A DNA stretch of 64,000 nucleotides, taken from contig JAREIK010001333.1 in the NCBI GenBank assembly GCA_029783825.1, forward strand, positions 211,090 to 275,089, written 5' to 3'. The position numbers and the translations under genes are program-made. The DNA comes from Sapria himalayana. Lineage: Eukaryota > Streptophyta > Magnoliopsida > Malpighiales > Rafflesiaceae. Positions 35,291 through 45,848 of this stretch are shown one piece after another. Under the pieces are notes generated by a model. The model did not search any database. It was not told the origin of the DNA and saw nothing but the letters and a program-made list of their open reading frames with translations. The stretch's first letter is position 1. Every line of letters begins with the position of its first letter.

Positions 35291-35747
35291 TGCTCATCTG
35301 CTCTTTTTTTTCGATATATTTATTTTTTATACGCTTTGTTTGTACTTTGTATTATACGTTGTGTTGAAGTTGAAACTTATACTTTTTTTTTCGGAGTTTT
35401 GGTTTCAAAAGCATGAATGGTAATTTTTATTTGCGTAGTTTAAATTTTTTTTCATTAAAATTTTTACTAACTTAATGTATTTAATTATTAATTTAAGATT
35501 TAAATATTATTTTAAAATTTATTAACTTTAAATCTTAATATTTAATTAATACATTATAATATTAAAAAATGCTAAACTTAATTGAAAAAAAAAATAAATT
35601 TTCTAATTTTTTTTTTACATACTTACATTTAATTTTAAATGTAATATTTTTAAACAAAAAATTTTATTTTTTTTTTATTACATAAACTTAAATAAAGATA
35701 AACAGAAAAATAATAAAAAAATTTAAAAAAAAAATTTATTTCAAAGT
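35291..35747. other. AT-rich 3' part of hAT 1
   Basis: Non-coding, very AT-rich sequence between the transposase stop and the GC-rich 3' subterminal block. It should hold the transcript end. No specific polyadenylation signal could be singled out. Confidence 0.6.
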
Positions 35748-35769
35748 GCCGAGCCAACTGCCAAGTGCC

Positions 35770-35847
35770 AAGCACGGGCCGTGCGCCCGTGCCCGTGCTT
35801 GGCTGTTGCAACACGCAACCGGCAACAGTGTTGCCGGTTGCGTGTTG
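35770..35847. repeat. Two strong hairpins in the 3' subterminal region of hAT 1
   Basis: AAGCACGGGC...GCCCGTGCTT (35770-35800) is followed by a perfect 18-bp stem CAACACGCAACCGGCAAC/GTTGCCGGTTGCGTGTTG with a 3-base loop (35809-35847). Copy 2 does not show the second hairpin at its 3' end, so this block is specific to copy 1. Confidence 0.85.
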
Positions 35848-36032
35848 CTGTTGCCTCTTGGCTCCCGGGACCCGGACCCCGGTTGAGCAAACGTGCCCGA
35901 GCGGGCCGGGTATGGCACGGCACGTCCGAACCGTGCCCAAGGGCCGTGCCGTGCCCTGCACGGCACGGTAGCACGGCAGGGCACGGGAAAAACGGGCCGT
36001 GCCGTGCTGGGCCGGCCCGTTTGACACCTCTA

Positions 36033-38420
36033 GTTTACTTCATAAAGCAAAGTATGAAGTATTTGAGACTTTCAAGAGATGAAAAAATATGGTTGAAAAT
36101 GAGACAAGTCTAAACATCAAAAATATTACAACCAACAATGGTGGTGAATATAAAGATACCAAACTCAAGATGCTAAGTTATGAGGATGAGATAAGAATGG
36201 AGAGAATTATGCTTGGTATGCCCTAAACATAATAGTGTAGCAGAGCATATGAATTGGATGCTGACCAAATGAGCTAGAAGTATTCATATACAATCAAATT
36301 GACCAAAGTAATTCTTGTTAGAAGTAGAGTCAACACACACAACTTATTTGATCAACCGAGGCCTATTGGTACTGTTGGAGCATATAATATTAGAGGAGGT
36401 ATGAAGTGGAAAAATGTCAAACTCTCATTCCTAAGAGTTTTTGATTGTGTAGTTTATGTGCATATTAATAATCAATGCATGAATAAACTTTATCCTAATT
36501 CAAAGATATGCACCTTCATCAGTTATGGTGAAGATGAGTTTGGGTACCATATTTGAGATCATATAAATTATAATGTGATCCACAACATAGATATCTTTTT
36601 CAATGAATAGGTAATGTACAAGGATATACATAAAACTAACACCAAAGACATAGAAATGGATGAATATTAGAAGAAACAAATGGCATCCTAGATGATTCTC
36701 CTTAATAGAAAAAATAATAATAAGTCCTCAACATGAGGAATAAAGTAGTGTACAACATTTTGACACACCACCTCCTTCTCCAACTATTGTATTGAGAAAG
36801 TCATCTCGACATGACATGCTAAATAGGAGAAACATGAATTATCTATTACTGATTAATAGAAGAGAAACTAAATACATGATGAAGCATATCAGATCGAAGA
36901 TACTGGCAGGTGAGAGATTTCCATGAAAGAGGAGATGAAGTCTCTAATCTCCAATCAAACATGAGAACTATCTAAGTTACCTTTAGAAAAGAAGGAACTT
37001 CACAACAAATGGGTATATCAAGTGAAAGACAAGCATGATGGTTTTATGAGATATAAAGCTTGACTCATTTTGAAAGGATTTCAATAGAAAAATGGAATTG
37101 ACTAGACTGATATTTTTGCTGTAGTTGTGAAACTCAATACTATCAGAACAATATTGAGTATTTTTACTAGTGAAGATCTTCAACTTGTACAATTGGAAAA
37201 GAAGACTACATTCCTTCATGAAAACTTGGATGAAAAGATATAAATGCATTAGACATAAGGTTTCTCAAAAATATGGAAGGAAAATATAATGTGTAGACTT
37301 AAGAAGAGTTTGTATTCCAAGGTAATGGTACAAAAATATGAAAGCTTCATGCAAAAGGAAAATATCTAATAGTGTAATAAAGACCACTATTACTACTAAA
37401 TGAGATATAGCTCTAAATATCATTTTACTATATTATGTTGATGACATGCTAGTTGAAAGTTCAGATATGGATGATATTAGATAGTTGAAGTAGTAATTAT
37501 CAAAGAAATTTGACATGAAATAATTGGGTCCAATAAATAAGAATCTTGTAATGGAAATTACAAAAGATAAGCATAAATGGCTCTTGAAGTTATGTCAAAC
37601 AGAGTACATCAATTGTATTATGTAGAGATTCAACATGAATAATGTCAAGTGAGTAAGAACACTCTTAGCTAGTCAATTTAATCTATCCAAAGATCAGTCC
37701 CATGAAATAGAGAAAGATGAAGAATTCATGACTAAAGTTCAACTTGCCTCATCCATTAAAAAATTGATGTTTGCAATAGTCTGTTCAAAAATAGACATTT
37801 GTTATGCAGTGGTAGTTGTAAAAAGATTTATGTTAAATCCAAAAAAAGCTCATTGGGAAGCTGTAAAATGAATTTTGAGCTATCTAATAAGTTGATCATC
37901 AAATGTTTGTACTTTGGAGAATGAGAACAAAAGGTTATAAGTAGATTTATGAACAAATATTTATGTCAAAAATGTTTGTGCTTGGAAGAATGAAAGATAA
38001 AGTACAATGATACATATATGTGGACTTTGGAGGTGAAGTTGACCATAGAAGAAGCACAAATGGTTATATATTCATCATTTGAAATATAGTTGTTGATTGA
38101 ATGTTGAGATTATAGATGATTGTCACATTATCCACTATAAAGGCTGACTATGTAGAAATGACTGGAGTTAGTAGAGAGATGATATGACACCAGAATTTGT
38201 TAATAGAGTTGGGATGCAAGTAAGGAAAAAATGTTATGTATAGAGATAGTTAGAGTGTATTATACTTGGTAAAGAATTCAATATTTCAATCTAGAAGCAA
38301 GCATTTTGGACTTCATTATCATATCATCATATCTCTAATGTAAGAACTCAACTAATATGTTAAAAATGACACTTAACAAACTTAAGTTGTGCTCAACTTC
38401 AATTGGCTTACAAGAATAGC
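36033..38420 (+). pseudogene. copia A integrase end, RT and RNase H (right copy)
   Basis: Continues the frame cut by the hAT. The integrase core tail lies at 36033-36300, then the C-terminal part (THTTYLINRGLLVLLEH, LSFLRVFDCVVYVHI, 36320-36560). RT starts near 36930 (SNQT-ELS-like), with LHNKWVYQVKDKHDGFMRYK (about 37000), KGFQ and GID-TDIFAVVVKLNT (about 37090-37140) and the catalytic LYYVDDMLV box (about 37430-37455). RNase H follows (37900-38400) with TIKADYVEMT in place of 'TEAEYIA' and KHF-LHYHI. The domain order and spacing are normal for copia, but stops are frequent. Confidence 0.75.
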
Positions 38421-38513
38421 AAGGTTAAGAAGATCCGTTGCATTGATCAAGGTGTAAAGACAAATTGAAATCAATCTTCAAGTGAATGATTATCAAATAT
38501 GGATGTTTTTAAT

Positions 38514-38898
38514 TGTTAAAAATGGGGGTTGTAAATTAAAGTCTACCTTCAATTTATCTTCCTTATTAAGTAGCTTACCTTCCTTTTTCTTCCTTGTTAG
38601 GTAGCCTACCTTCTTTTTAATTTTTTGTTTGGTAGCCTAATTTTGGCTACATCTCTCTCATTTTTACTATAAATAGAAAAGTTGTGTAGGAAAGAATATC
38701 ATCATGTATATTTCTTGTATTCTTATAATTCATAGTAAAGAAGTAAGGAAGAGAGAATTGGGTGAAGAAAGAAATGTGAGGTGAGAGAAAAAATTAAGAA
38801 ATATTTTCTTGGAGTGTTGTAAATATTATATTTTTTTTTCTTATTGTAAAAGATTTACAACATCTCATGGAGTAGATTGGAAATTATGTTATTTCCAA
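38514..38898 (+). repeat. 3' LTR of copia A, right copy
   Basis: Starts TGTTAAAAATGGGGGTTG and follows the 5' LTR through GTAGCCTA, TATAAATAGA (about 38670), TTCTTGTATTCTTATAATTC and GAAGTAAGGAAGAGAGAA. It differs from the 5' LTR by many substitutions and a duplicated TTCCTTGTTAGGTAGC-type segment at 38580-38610. That divergence indicates an old insertion. Confidence 0.8.
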
Positions 38899-40042
38899 AT
38901 AACCTGATTCATTATTTAAATTCAATTGTATAGCTTATGCACAAACTAACATTCTAAATCATATATTGGACAATCTTATTTAATATAAGAGAAGAAATAC
39001 CTAAACTATGAGACTTTATTATATTTGAAGTTAAGTTTGCCTTTAATTTTACAAAACAATTAATAAAGTCACCATTTTTGATTACCAATGTGAAGTGCCC
39101 TTAGCATGTTCTAGACTAGATCAATCTCTCACAACCCATAGGATTAAAGAGAATCATGCCCCATGCAAGTATAAGATATTGAAGCAAAGATCAAGCAGAA
39201 AGTTAAAAATACAAATGTAAAAAAAAAGTAGCTATCAATTGACACGGATGTTTACTAACTTTTGAAAAATAAGGATGTTATAGTGTTCGTACAGAAAGAA
39301 TGATTTCTTGTTAACCCTCATAACAAATTGCAAAAAAAGTATGGGCATCATCATATTTTTTTTTAAAAAATGAGGATTCCAATCAGGTTGAGTTGTTAGA
39401 GAACTATTGATTTTGCAAGACATTACCATAATGGACATTTAAATCAAACATATATGTCATGAAATATTGTACTAGAAAGATGAAACAAACTCGACAAGAG
39501 TTAGTTTTATAAGTATGAAAGGATTGGTGTTTAAATCATTCCAATTTGTGAATGTAAATATATATGTATGAATTTAAAAATATTTTTTTTATGCAAAATC
39601 AACAAGAAATATTAAAAAGTCTCATGTTAAATTTTATTAGTAATTTTGAAATGACTTCAGTCATTCCAATTATTAATAACTTAAAATTAATATAACTCAT
39701 AAAAAGATCACAATTTTGTGGATTTATAAGATATCTAGAATCAAATTATGTTTCATTTTATTTTATTACATCCAATATAATATCAATAATAGACATTGTT
39801 TGGAAAATAATAATTTAAGATGTTTTTAGATTTTAGAATAATTAGTTGAATTTGTTATAGACAACTATTAAAACTTAATTTTAATTTATTATTTTTTTTT
39901 TCTATTGCATTTTGTTTTATATGTCATTAGTAATGCAATTGAGAGTTTATATTATATTTAATTTTAAATTTTAATATTTTTAGAATATCAAATGGTGATC
40001 TTATTTATGTTAAATATTTTTAATATTTATAATAGAGAATAT
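38899..40042. other. AT-rich intergenic stretch, nothing recognised
   Basis: No gene, terminal repeat or RNA gene recognised. Short A and T runs only. Confidence 0.45.
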
Positions 40043-40435
40043 TGTTATAAATGGGGCACTCCCCATTGAAGTATTGTATGCTTTGGCTTCAGGCCTCATG
40101 GATTTGACCCTTTGGGCTTCAGGCACAGAAGGCACCTCCATTGTTTAAGGGTAAGCAACACTTATAAACCGATCATAGATCTTGTGTGAGAGCGTTGTGG
40201 GAACAATAGTTTACAACACACGCCCCCATCGTGAGTATCATGTTGATAACATATTATAAATGGGTCACCCCCATCAAAGTATTGTCCGCTTTGGCTTCAA
40301 GTTTCACAAGTTTTCCCTCTAGGCTTCAGGCTCAAAAGGCACCTCAATGGTTTATATGTATGCCACACTTATAAACTGCTCATATATCTCGTGTGGGAGC
40401 GATGTGGGAACAACAGTTCAAAACAAATATTATGT
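40043..40435. repeat. Tandem duplication of about 210 bp, two diverged units
   Basis: Unit 1 starts TGTTATAAATGGGGCACTCC (40043) and unit 2 TATTATAAATGGGTCACCCC (about 40253). Shared words include GCTTTGGCTTCA, GGCTTCAGGC, AAGGCACCTC, ACTTATAAAC, CATAKATCT, GTGTGRGAGCG and TGTGGGAACAA. It is GC-richer than its surroundings and non-coding. It resembles an LTR or short-element end in style, but no family can be named. Confidence 0.8.
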
Positions 40436-41290
40436 TTTAGGGCCACATAATTAAATTATAAATGATTTAGTCCCATTTTTTTTATTAAAAAGCACCTTAA
40501 AATTAATATTTTTTATGCTTTGATCCATCATCCATTTTTATGTTTAATTATGAAAATACCCTTAAGCTTTAAAAAATATTTTTTTTGAAATATTATTATG
40601 TTCCATGCTTCACGCGCAAACATAGTTTTTCATAAAACAATGTTCACAAAGAATATTTCATTTGTAAAATGAAGTGTGAGTGAGTGAGTGAGTGTGTGTG
40701 TGTGTGTGTGACATATAACTTATATAATATATATATGGTAAACATTTTTTAACAATTTAAACATATATATATATATATATATATATAACATATATGTAAA
40801 TATTTAAAACATATACCATATAAATATATAGTTTACAACAATATATCGCTCACACACACACACACACACACATATAACAATATATATTTTTTAAATTGAA
40901 TATGTATATGTTATATGTTTTCAACCTCTATATAGATGTTATATATATATATATATAACATATATAAGATGTATATATAATTTAAAATTTTAAAAAATGT
41001 TTAACATATATATATATTATGCATAGTTACATGTTATATATATATATATATATATATATCATTTTTGAAATTTATTTGTGAATAATGTTTTGTGAAAACA
41101 CTATTGAAGTATTAAACAAATATGGAAATGTGTTTCAAATAGAAAATTAATTATATATCACGGGTATTTCCATTATAAAATGTAAAGTTGGTCAAAACCT
41201 AAATATTTTTGGTTTTAGAGAATTTTTTATTAAAATTTATAAAAATTAGATTAAAACATAATTTTTTTCATTTTGAGGCCATATAATTTT
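40436..41290. repeat. AT-rich stretch with (TG)n, (AC)n and (TA)n microsatellites
   Basis: (GTGA)n/(GT)n at about 40675-40710, (AT)n at 40764-40787, (CA)n at 40852-40871 and (AT)n at 41035-41060, set in AT-rich non-coding DNA. Confidence 0.8.
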
Positions 41291-41639
41291 CACTCTATAT
41301 TATCTAGGGAGATTTGAGTTTGGTACACCAAACCAAAGTAATAAAAAAAATTATTTTTCAAAATAAAAAAATAATGCTCCAAACTCAAAAATAAGTATTA
41401 TTTTAGAATACTAAAATGCATCAATACAATTTTGATTATTGAATATTTAAAAAAAATTAAAATTCAATTTTTGAATTTGAAAACCACTTATTAATATTAG
41501 TAAATCAATTTATAATTCAAAAATCATTTAATTTTTCATACAAATTTTATTTTCCATGTTTAACTAATATGGGGTTTGAAACCAGGTCATTCAATAAATA
41601 AAAACCCTTTAACCATCTAAACACAACAAATTTTTTTGG

Positions 41640-43745
41640 TTGGGATAAATAAAAATATATTTATCGATGTGTGTGTGTGTGTGTATGCGCGCGCATGTGT
41701 GTGTGTATAAACATATATTAAAATATCTATATATATACTGATATAAATTTATATGATTTTATATTATATATATATAATTATATAGCCTACTCATTCACCC
41801 ACCAATGGAGTATGTATGACAGCCTCACAGTCAATTATACCATGAGAACTAGCCTATCATGTTTTACTTCATGCATCTATGCTGCTTGATTTTGTAATAC
41901 CCTAGGCTCATCAGGAGAGTGACTCAAGCTCTTGATCAGTTTGTTCATGGTAGGCCAATATTCTTCTTCGTAGTCAAGTCCTCTTACTAATGATAAATTC
42001 CTCAGACCTAAAAGGGTTGGCTTGCCTAAACTCTAAAGAAACAACACCTTCGATATACTTACACTCCCTTATTAGAGTACGCTCACACATCTCTACTCAA
42101 ACGGAACAACTTACTTTATATTAATAAAATTTTCAGCTATGATCATGGATATACATGATAAGTCCATGACATCCTCTCCCTCCCATTATCTTTCCTGCCC
42201 TCGTGCATTGTACCTTTCACTGCTACTCCATATGAGCTTTAATCCATTAAGGTCCTCATCGATTCTTTGGGCCAAAAAGGACATCTTTCATTGGGGATGA
42301 GGATTTACAAAGTCATGAAAGGAATTTCCACTCACTTCCACCTCGAAAGCAACACGTATAAAAAATCTTACACCCTTAGCAGGCAAGTACTTGTTATGCA
42401 CTATTAAATAATAATTTGTACCATTTTTATTAATGCCAATGACCTATCATGTGTGTCTGATGACCATAGTTAATGACTTTATTTAATATCAAGCATGATG
42501 ATGGGTTTGAATAGAAATGTGTTAGAGTACTCAAACAAAGGAGTACAAGTGTATTGAAGGTGATGCTTATTTGGAGTTCAAACATCCCAATCCTGTTAAG
42601 TTTTGGAAGCTAGTCACTAGTCGGGGACTAGAATATGAAAAAGGGTGTTGGCCTACCTTGCACAAATTGGTTGGGAGTTGAAGCCACTTTTTAAATGAGC
42701 CTAAAGTAGAGCAAAACTAGTAAGCATAGATGCATTAAATATAGTATAATAGGTTAGGTCTCACATTAGTTTTGATTGTGAGGGCATTGCATGGGCTACA
42801 TCACTGCATGAATGAGTAGGCTCATGACAAATAGTATCAAAGTGGGTATAAAAGATTATAAACATGAGGTGTTGCCTTTTATCGATCTTGGTTGCTGAAA
42901 GTTTCTTTCTTGAAATGCACATTAGCTGATAAAGTCGTGTGTGAAACTACAACAAGAGGACTCATGTTACTCTAGAATGAATAAGGTGCTAATTACTATT
43001 TAATAGTTCATAATAGGTGCATGCCTACTAAGGGGTGAAACTTTCTCAATGTGTGTTCTTTCGGGAAGGAAGTAAGTGGGGACTCTTTTCATGGCTCTAG
43101 AAAGTCGTATCCTTAAAGAAAGATGCATTCTTTGCTTATGGAATCAACAAGGAACTCAATAGATTAAAGCTCATGTAGAGTAGTAGTATTCAGAGATGGG
43201 GATTAGTGAAAGGTACAATGTATGAGGGCGTACAAGATATTGGGTGAGAAAGAATATCATAGACTTATCACGTATGTCTGTGATCATAGCTAAAGAATTT
43301 ATTAAATATCAAGCATGCTGATATATTTGAGTAGAAATGTGTGATAGTACTTCAACAGGAGAGTGCAAGTATATTTAAGGTGATGCTTCTTTAGAGTTCA
43401 GGCAAGCTGACTCTGTTAAGTTTGGGAAGCTTGTCACTTGTTGGGGACATGACTATAAGGAAGGGTGTTGGCATATCCTACATAAATTAATCATAGGCTA
43501 GAGTAACTTTTCTGATGAGCCCGAGACAGGATGAAACTCAACATAGAGGCACGAAGTATAATATGACAGGTTGAGTCTCATTATAATGTTGATTGTGAGG
43601 TGGCCACATGACCTATATTGCTATGTGGCATAGTAGGCCCATGACAAATAGAATCAAAGTGGCTACTGAAGATTATCAACAAGGGATGTTGAGAAATTAT
43701 ATACCTACAAACACACACACATGCGCGCACACACACACACACTTA
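41640..43745. repeat. Inverted and direct repeat complex built from LTR-like blocks
   Basis: Two blocks, A (about 270 bp) and B (about 430 bp), occur in the order B'-A'-B-A-B, where primes mean inverted. B' is about 41790-42170, A' 42150-42425, B 42430-42870, A 42995-43265 and B 43265-43690. The outer flanks are also mirrored: TGTGTGTATGCGCGCGCATG at about 41680 against ACATGCGCGCACACAC at about 43720. Each forward B ends near a sequence like a tRNA primer-binding site, TAGTATCAAAGTGGG (42832) and TAGAATCAAAGTGG (43649). That suggests B is the end of an LTR. No coding part is present. Confidence 0.75.
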
Positions 43746-43996
43746 CATATATATATATGTATGTATATAGATATATATATGTCTATATAAATATCTATAT
43801 ATCTACATATCTAAACACACACACACACACACATATCTATATATTTATAAATGTTTATATATATATATATACATATATATGATTATAGATTTATATATAT
43901 GTATTTATATTTTTCCATATATTTATATATATGTTTCTGTTCATGTATATGTATATATACATATATATATGTGTGTGTGTGTGTGTCTCTACACTA

Positions 43997-44058
<62 letters not shown>

Positions 44059-44062
44059 GTTT
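43746..44062. repeat. Compound (TA)n/(AC)n microsatellite block
   Basis: Alternating TATATATG, (AC)n at 43815-43830 and 43997-44023, and (AT)n at 44024-44050. Open frames here (Ile/Tyr/Cys-Val repeats) are repeat artefacts. Confidence 0.9.
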
Positions 44063-44152
44063 TTTCATTCTCTCACTAATTTGATACTTGTGATGAAATG
44101 GGTTAGATATTTTTTTTTTGTGGAGATCACAAGTCCAAATAGTTTTGTAATT

Positions 44153-44633
44153 GGAAGAATTACATTTTGGTGCATCAATCAAAAATTGAAAAAATACCTA
44201 AATTTTAATATTTAAAAAATGGGCACCAAACTATTAACTAATTGATTTTTAGTACATTCGATTATACTAATACAAAATATCCTTAACTATATATATTGTA
44301 ACTTAAACTTAATCCTTCATCAATATTCACTCCCCATCCACCCTCGCCATCGAGGAGCTCCAGTAAGCTCCTCGGTGGAGCTCTAGGGAGCTCGTTGGAG
44401 CTCTTCGAATTCCTTCGTGGAGCACGCTGGAGCTCCTCGGTGGCAAGGGCGAGGGAAGAGGGGAGAGGGGGAAGTGAATATTGATGAAGGATTAAATTTA
44501 AGTTACAATGTTTTAAGTTAATGATATTTTAGTATTCAAATAAAATTGAGTGCCCAAAAATCAATTAGTTAAGTGTTTGGTCTACTATTTTTAAAATTTG
44601 TATTGAATTGAAACACCAAAATATAATTCTTCA
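44153..44633. mobile_element. Foldback MITE, 481 bp, 9-bp TSD (Mutator-like)
   Basis: The two ends are inverted copies over about 170 bp each. The outer 20 bases are GGAAGAATTACATTTTGGTG on the left against TGAAGAATTATATTTTGGTG on the reverse-complemented right. The flanks TTTGTAATT (44144-44152) and TTTGTAAAT (44634-44642) match in 8 of 9 positions, the length typical of Mutator-like elements. The loop (about 44340-44460) is strikingly GC-rich, with repeated GAGCTCC, CTCCTCGGTGGAGCTC and GGCAAGGGCGAGGG. It inserted into DNA flanking the LTR-like complex. Confidence 0.85.
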
Positions 44634-44642
44634 TTTGTAAAT

Positions 44643-45439
44643 TTGTATCCAAGATAATGATTATTTAAAGTTTCTAAAACTAATTTTATAAGAAAAGTGA
44701 TTTCAAATTTCAAAACAGTAGTTTCCATAATTCAAAATAGTGGATTCTATATTCAAAAATTTAGTTTTATTTTTTTTATGAAGTTTTATTCTCTAAAATC
44801 GGGTTGATAAATTTTAGTCCTCCCAACATCAATAACTTTTGAGTTTGGTGCAATTTTTTTAGTTTTGAAAAAATAAATAAATAAATATTCTTTATTATTT
44901 TATATTTGATATATCGAAACACAATTTTCCTAAAAATTTGGGTGTTATGTTTTTGGGTACTAAAAATATACCCAAATCATAAATATTCTTGTTTGAGTTT
45001 ACTATTCATAAAAAGAATTCAAATTGTAATTATTTTTGTTTATGATCCCTTAATAATAATTTTACCTTTTAAAAATATTTTACAATGAGATCAAATTTAC
45101 ATAATTTTGTCACAATATATTAATTTTATAACAGATTCAATGAAAGTATTATCAAAAGTAATTCTGCAAAAATCTTTTGAATAGAAAATAAATAACATGT
45201 TTATTAATGGCAAAGATTTCTTTTTCGCTTAAATTGCTCTAAGTCCAATGTTGGAAACTTGTGATCTTTGGTGGTAGTAGAATTCACACCCATTTTCATT
45301 TTGTAGTCTAGATGGCAATTATTTGACATTCATTCCACAATTTTTTCTTGTGGGGATTCCTTGCAAGTCTTTCAATCTAAGTTTTGATCATGGTTTTTTT
45401 CTCTGTCTTTTTAGCTCTGAATCTGATCTTCTCTAGTGA
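44643..45439. other. AT-rich intergenic stretch upstream of the SCPL remnant
   Basis: AT-rich to about 45200, then less so. An acceptor-like TTTTTAG at about 45410 could precede an exon of the carboxypeptidase remnant. No promoter could be assigned. Confidence 0.4.
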
Positions 45440-45510
45440 GAAATTGACCGTTAGCTTTATCCTCCATACACCATCAAGCAGTGACTAATTTATCATTGCA
45501 ACCAAGTAAC

Positions 45511-45848
45511 TATTGTATTTTGTATGTGATTCCTTGATACAACAAGGATTACAGAATACTGGAGAAGAAGATGAAGAAAATCACGAAGAAGTAGAAGAAG
45601 AAATCGCTAAAGATGAGAGAGCCAAGCACAACAAAATCAATAACAAAAAAAATGATATTCAATCAATTATCAAAAAAGAAAATAGAGTTTGTATATCACA
45701 TTTCAAAAAAAAGGTAATAGTCACAAGTGGCTTTAATATATATAGCACATCAGACACACTCATTTAATGAAAGTAACATAGGGGTTAGTTCATAATTTAA
45801 TTAGTCATAGTGAGCTCAAGTGCATAAACTACTAGCCCAACATCAATA
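45511..45848 (-). repeat. 3' LTR of copia 1
   Basis: 338 bp. Shares CTTGATACAACAAGGATTAC, GAGAGAGCCAAG, AATGATATTCAATCAATTAT and TTTAATATATAT with the other LTR at high similarity, which suggests a fairly recent insertion. Confidence 0.92.

Larger units (their letters stand above)
32235..36032 (+). mobile_element. hAT element copy 1, 3.8 kb, nearly intact
   Basis: The ends are TAGAGGTGTCAAACGGGCC (left) and its complement (right), a terminal inverted repeat of about 19 bp. The flanks GTTTAATT (32227-32234) and GTTTACTT (36033-36040) form an 8-bp target duplication with one change. Both subterminal regions are extremely rich in GGCACGG/CCGTGCC words, far more GC-rich than the surrounding DNA. 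The interior carries a TATA-type promoter and one long transposase frame with a single nonsense codon. It sits in the integrase of copia A. Confidence 0.95.
30272..38898 (+). mobile_element. Ty1/copia element 'A', right copy, split by a hAT
   Basis: Both LTRs are present (30272-30590 and 38514-38898) and in between all copia domains appear in the standard order. Without the hAT at 32235-36032 and its 8-bp duplication the element is about 4.8 kb, normal for a copia. The flanks ATAAT (30267-30271) and ATAAC (38899-38903) could be a 5-bp target duplication with one change, but the 3' edge is uncertain by a few bases. It is heavily mutated. This is the same family as the left-arm element at 8640-11652. 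Confidence 0.85.

Noticed and set aside
35650..36113. Open frames at the 3' end of hAT 1
   Set aside because: Same GC-rich subterminal composition effect.
43879..44215. Ile/Tyr/Cys/Val/His-rich open frames
   Set aside because: Translated TA and AC microsatellites.
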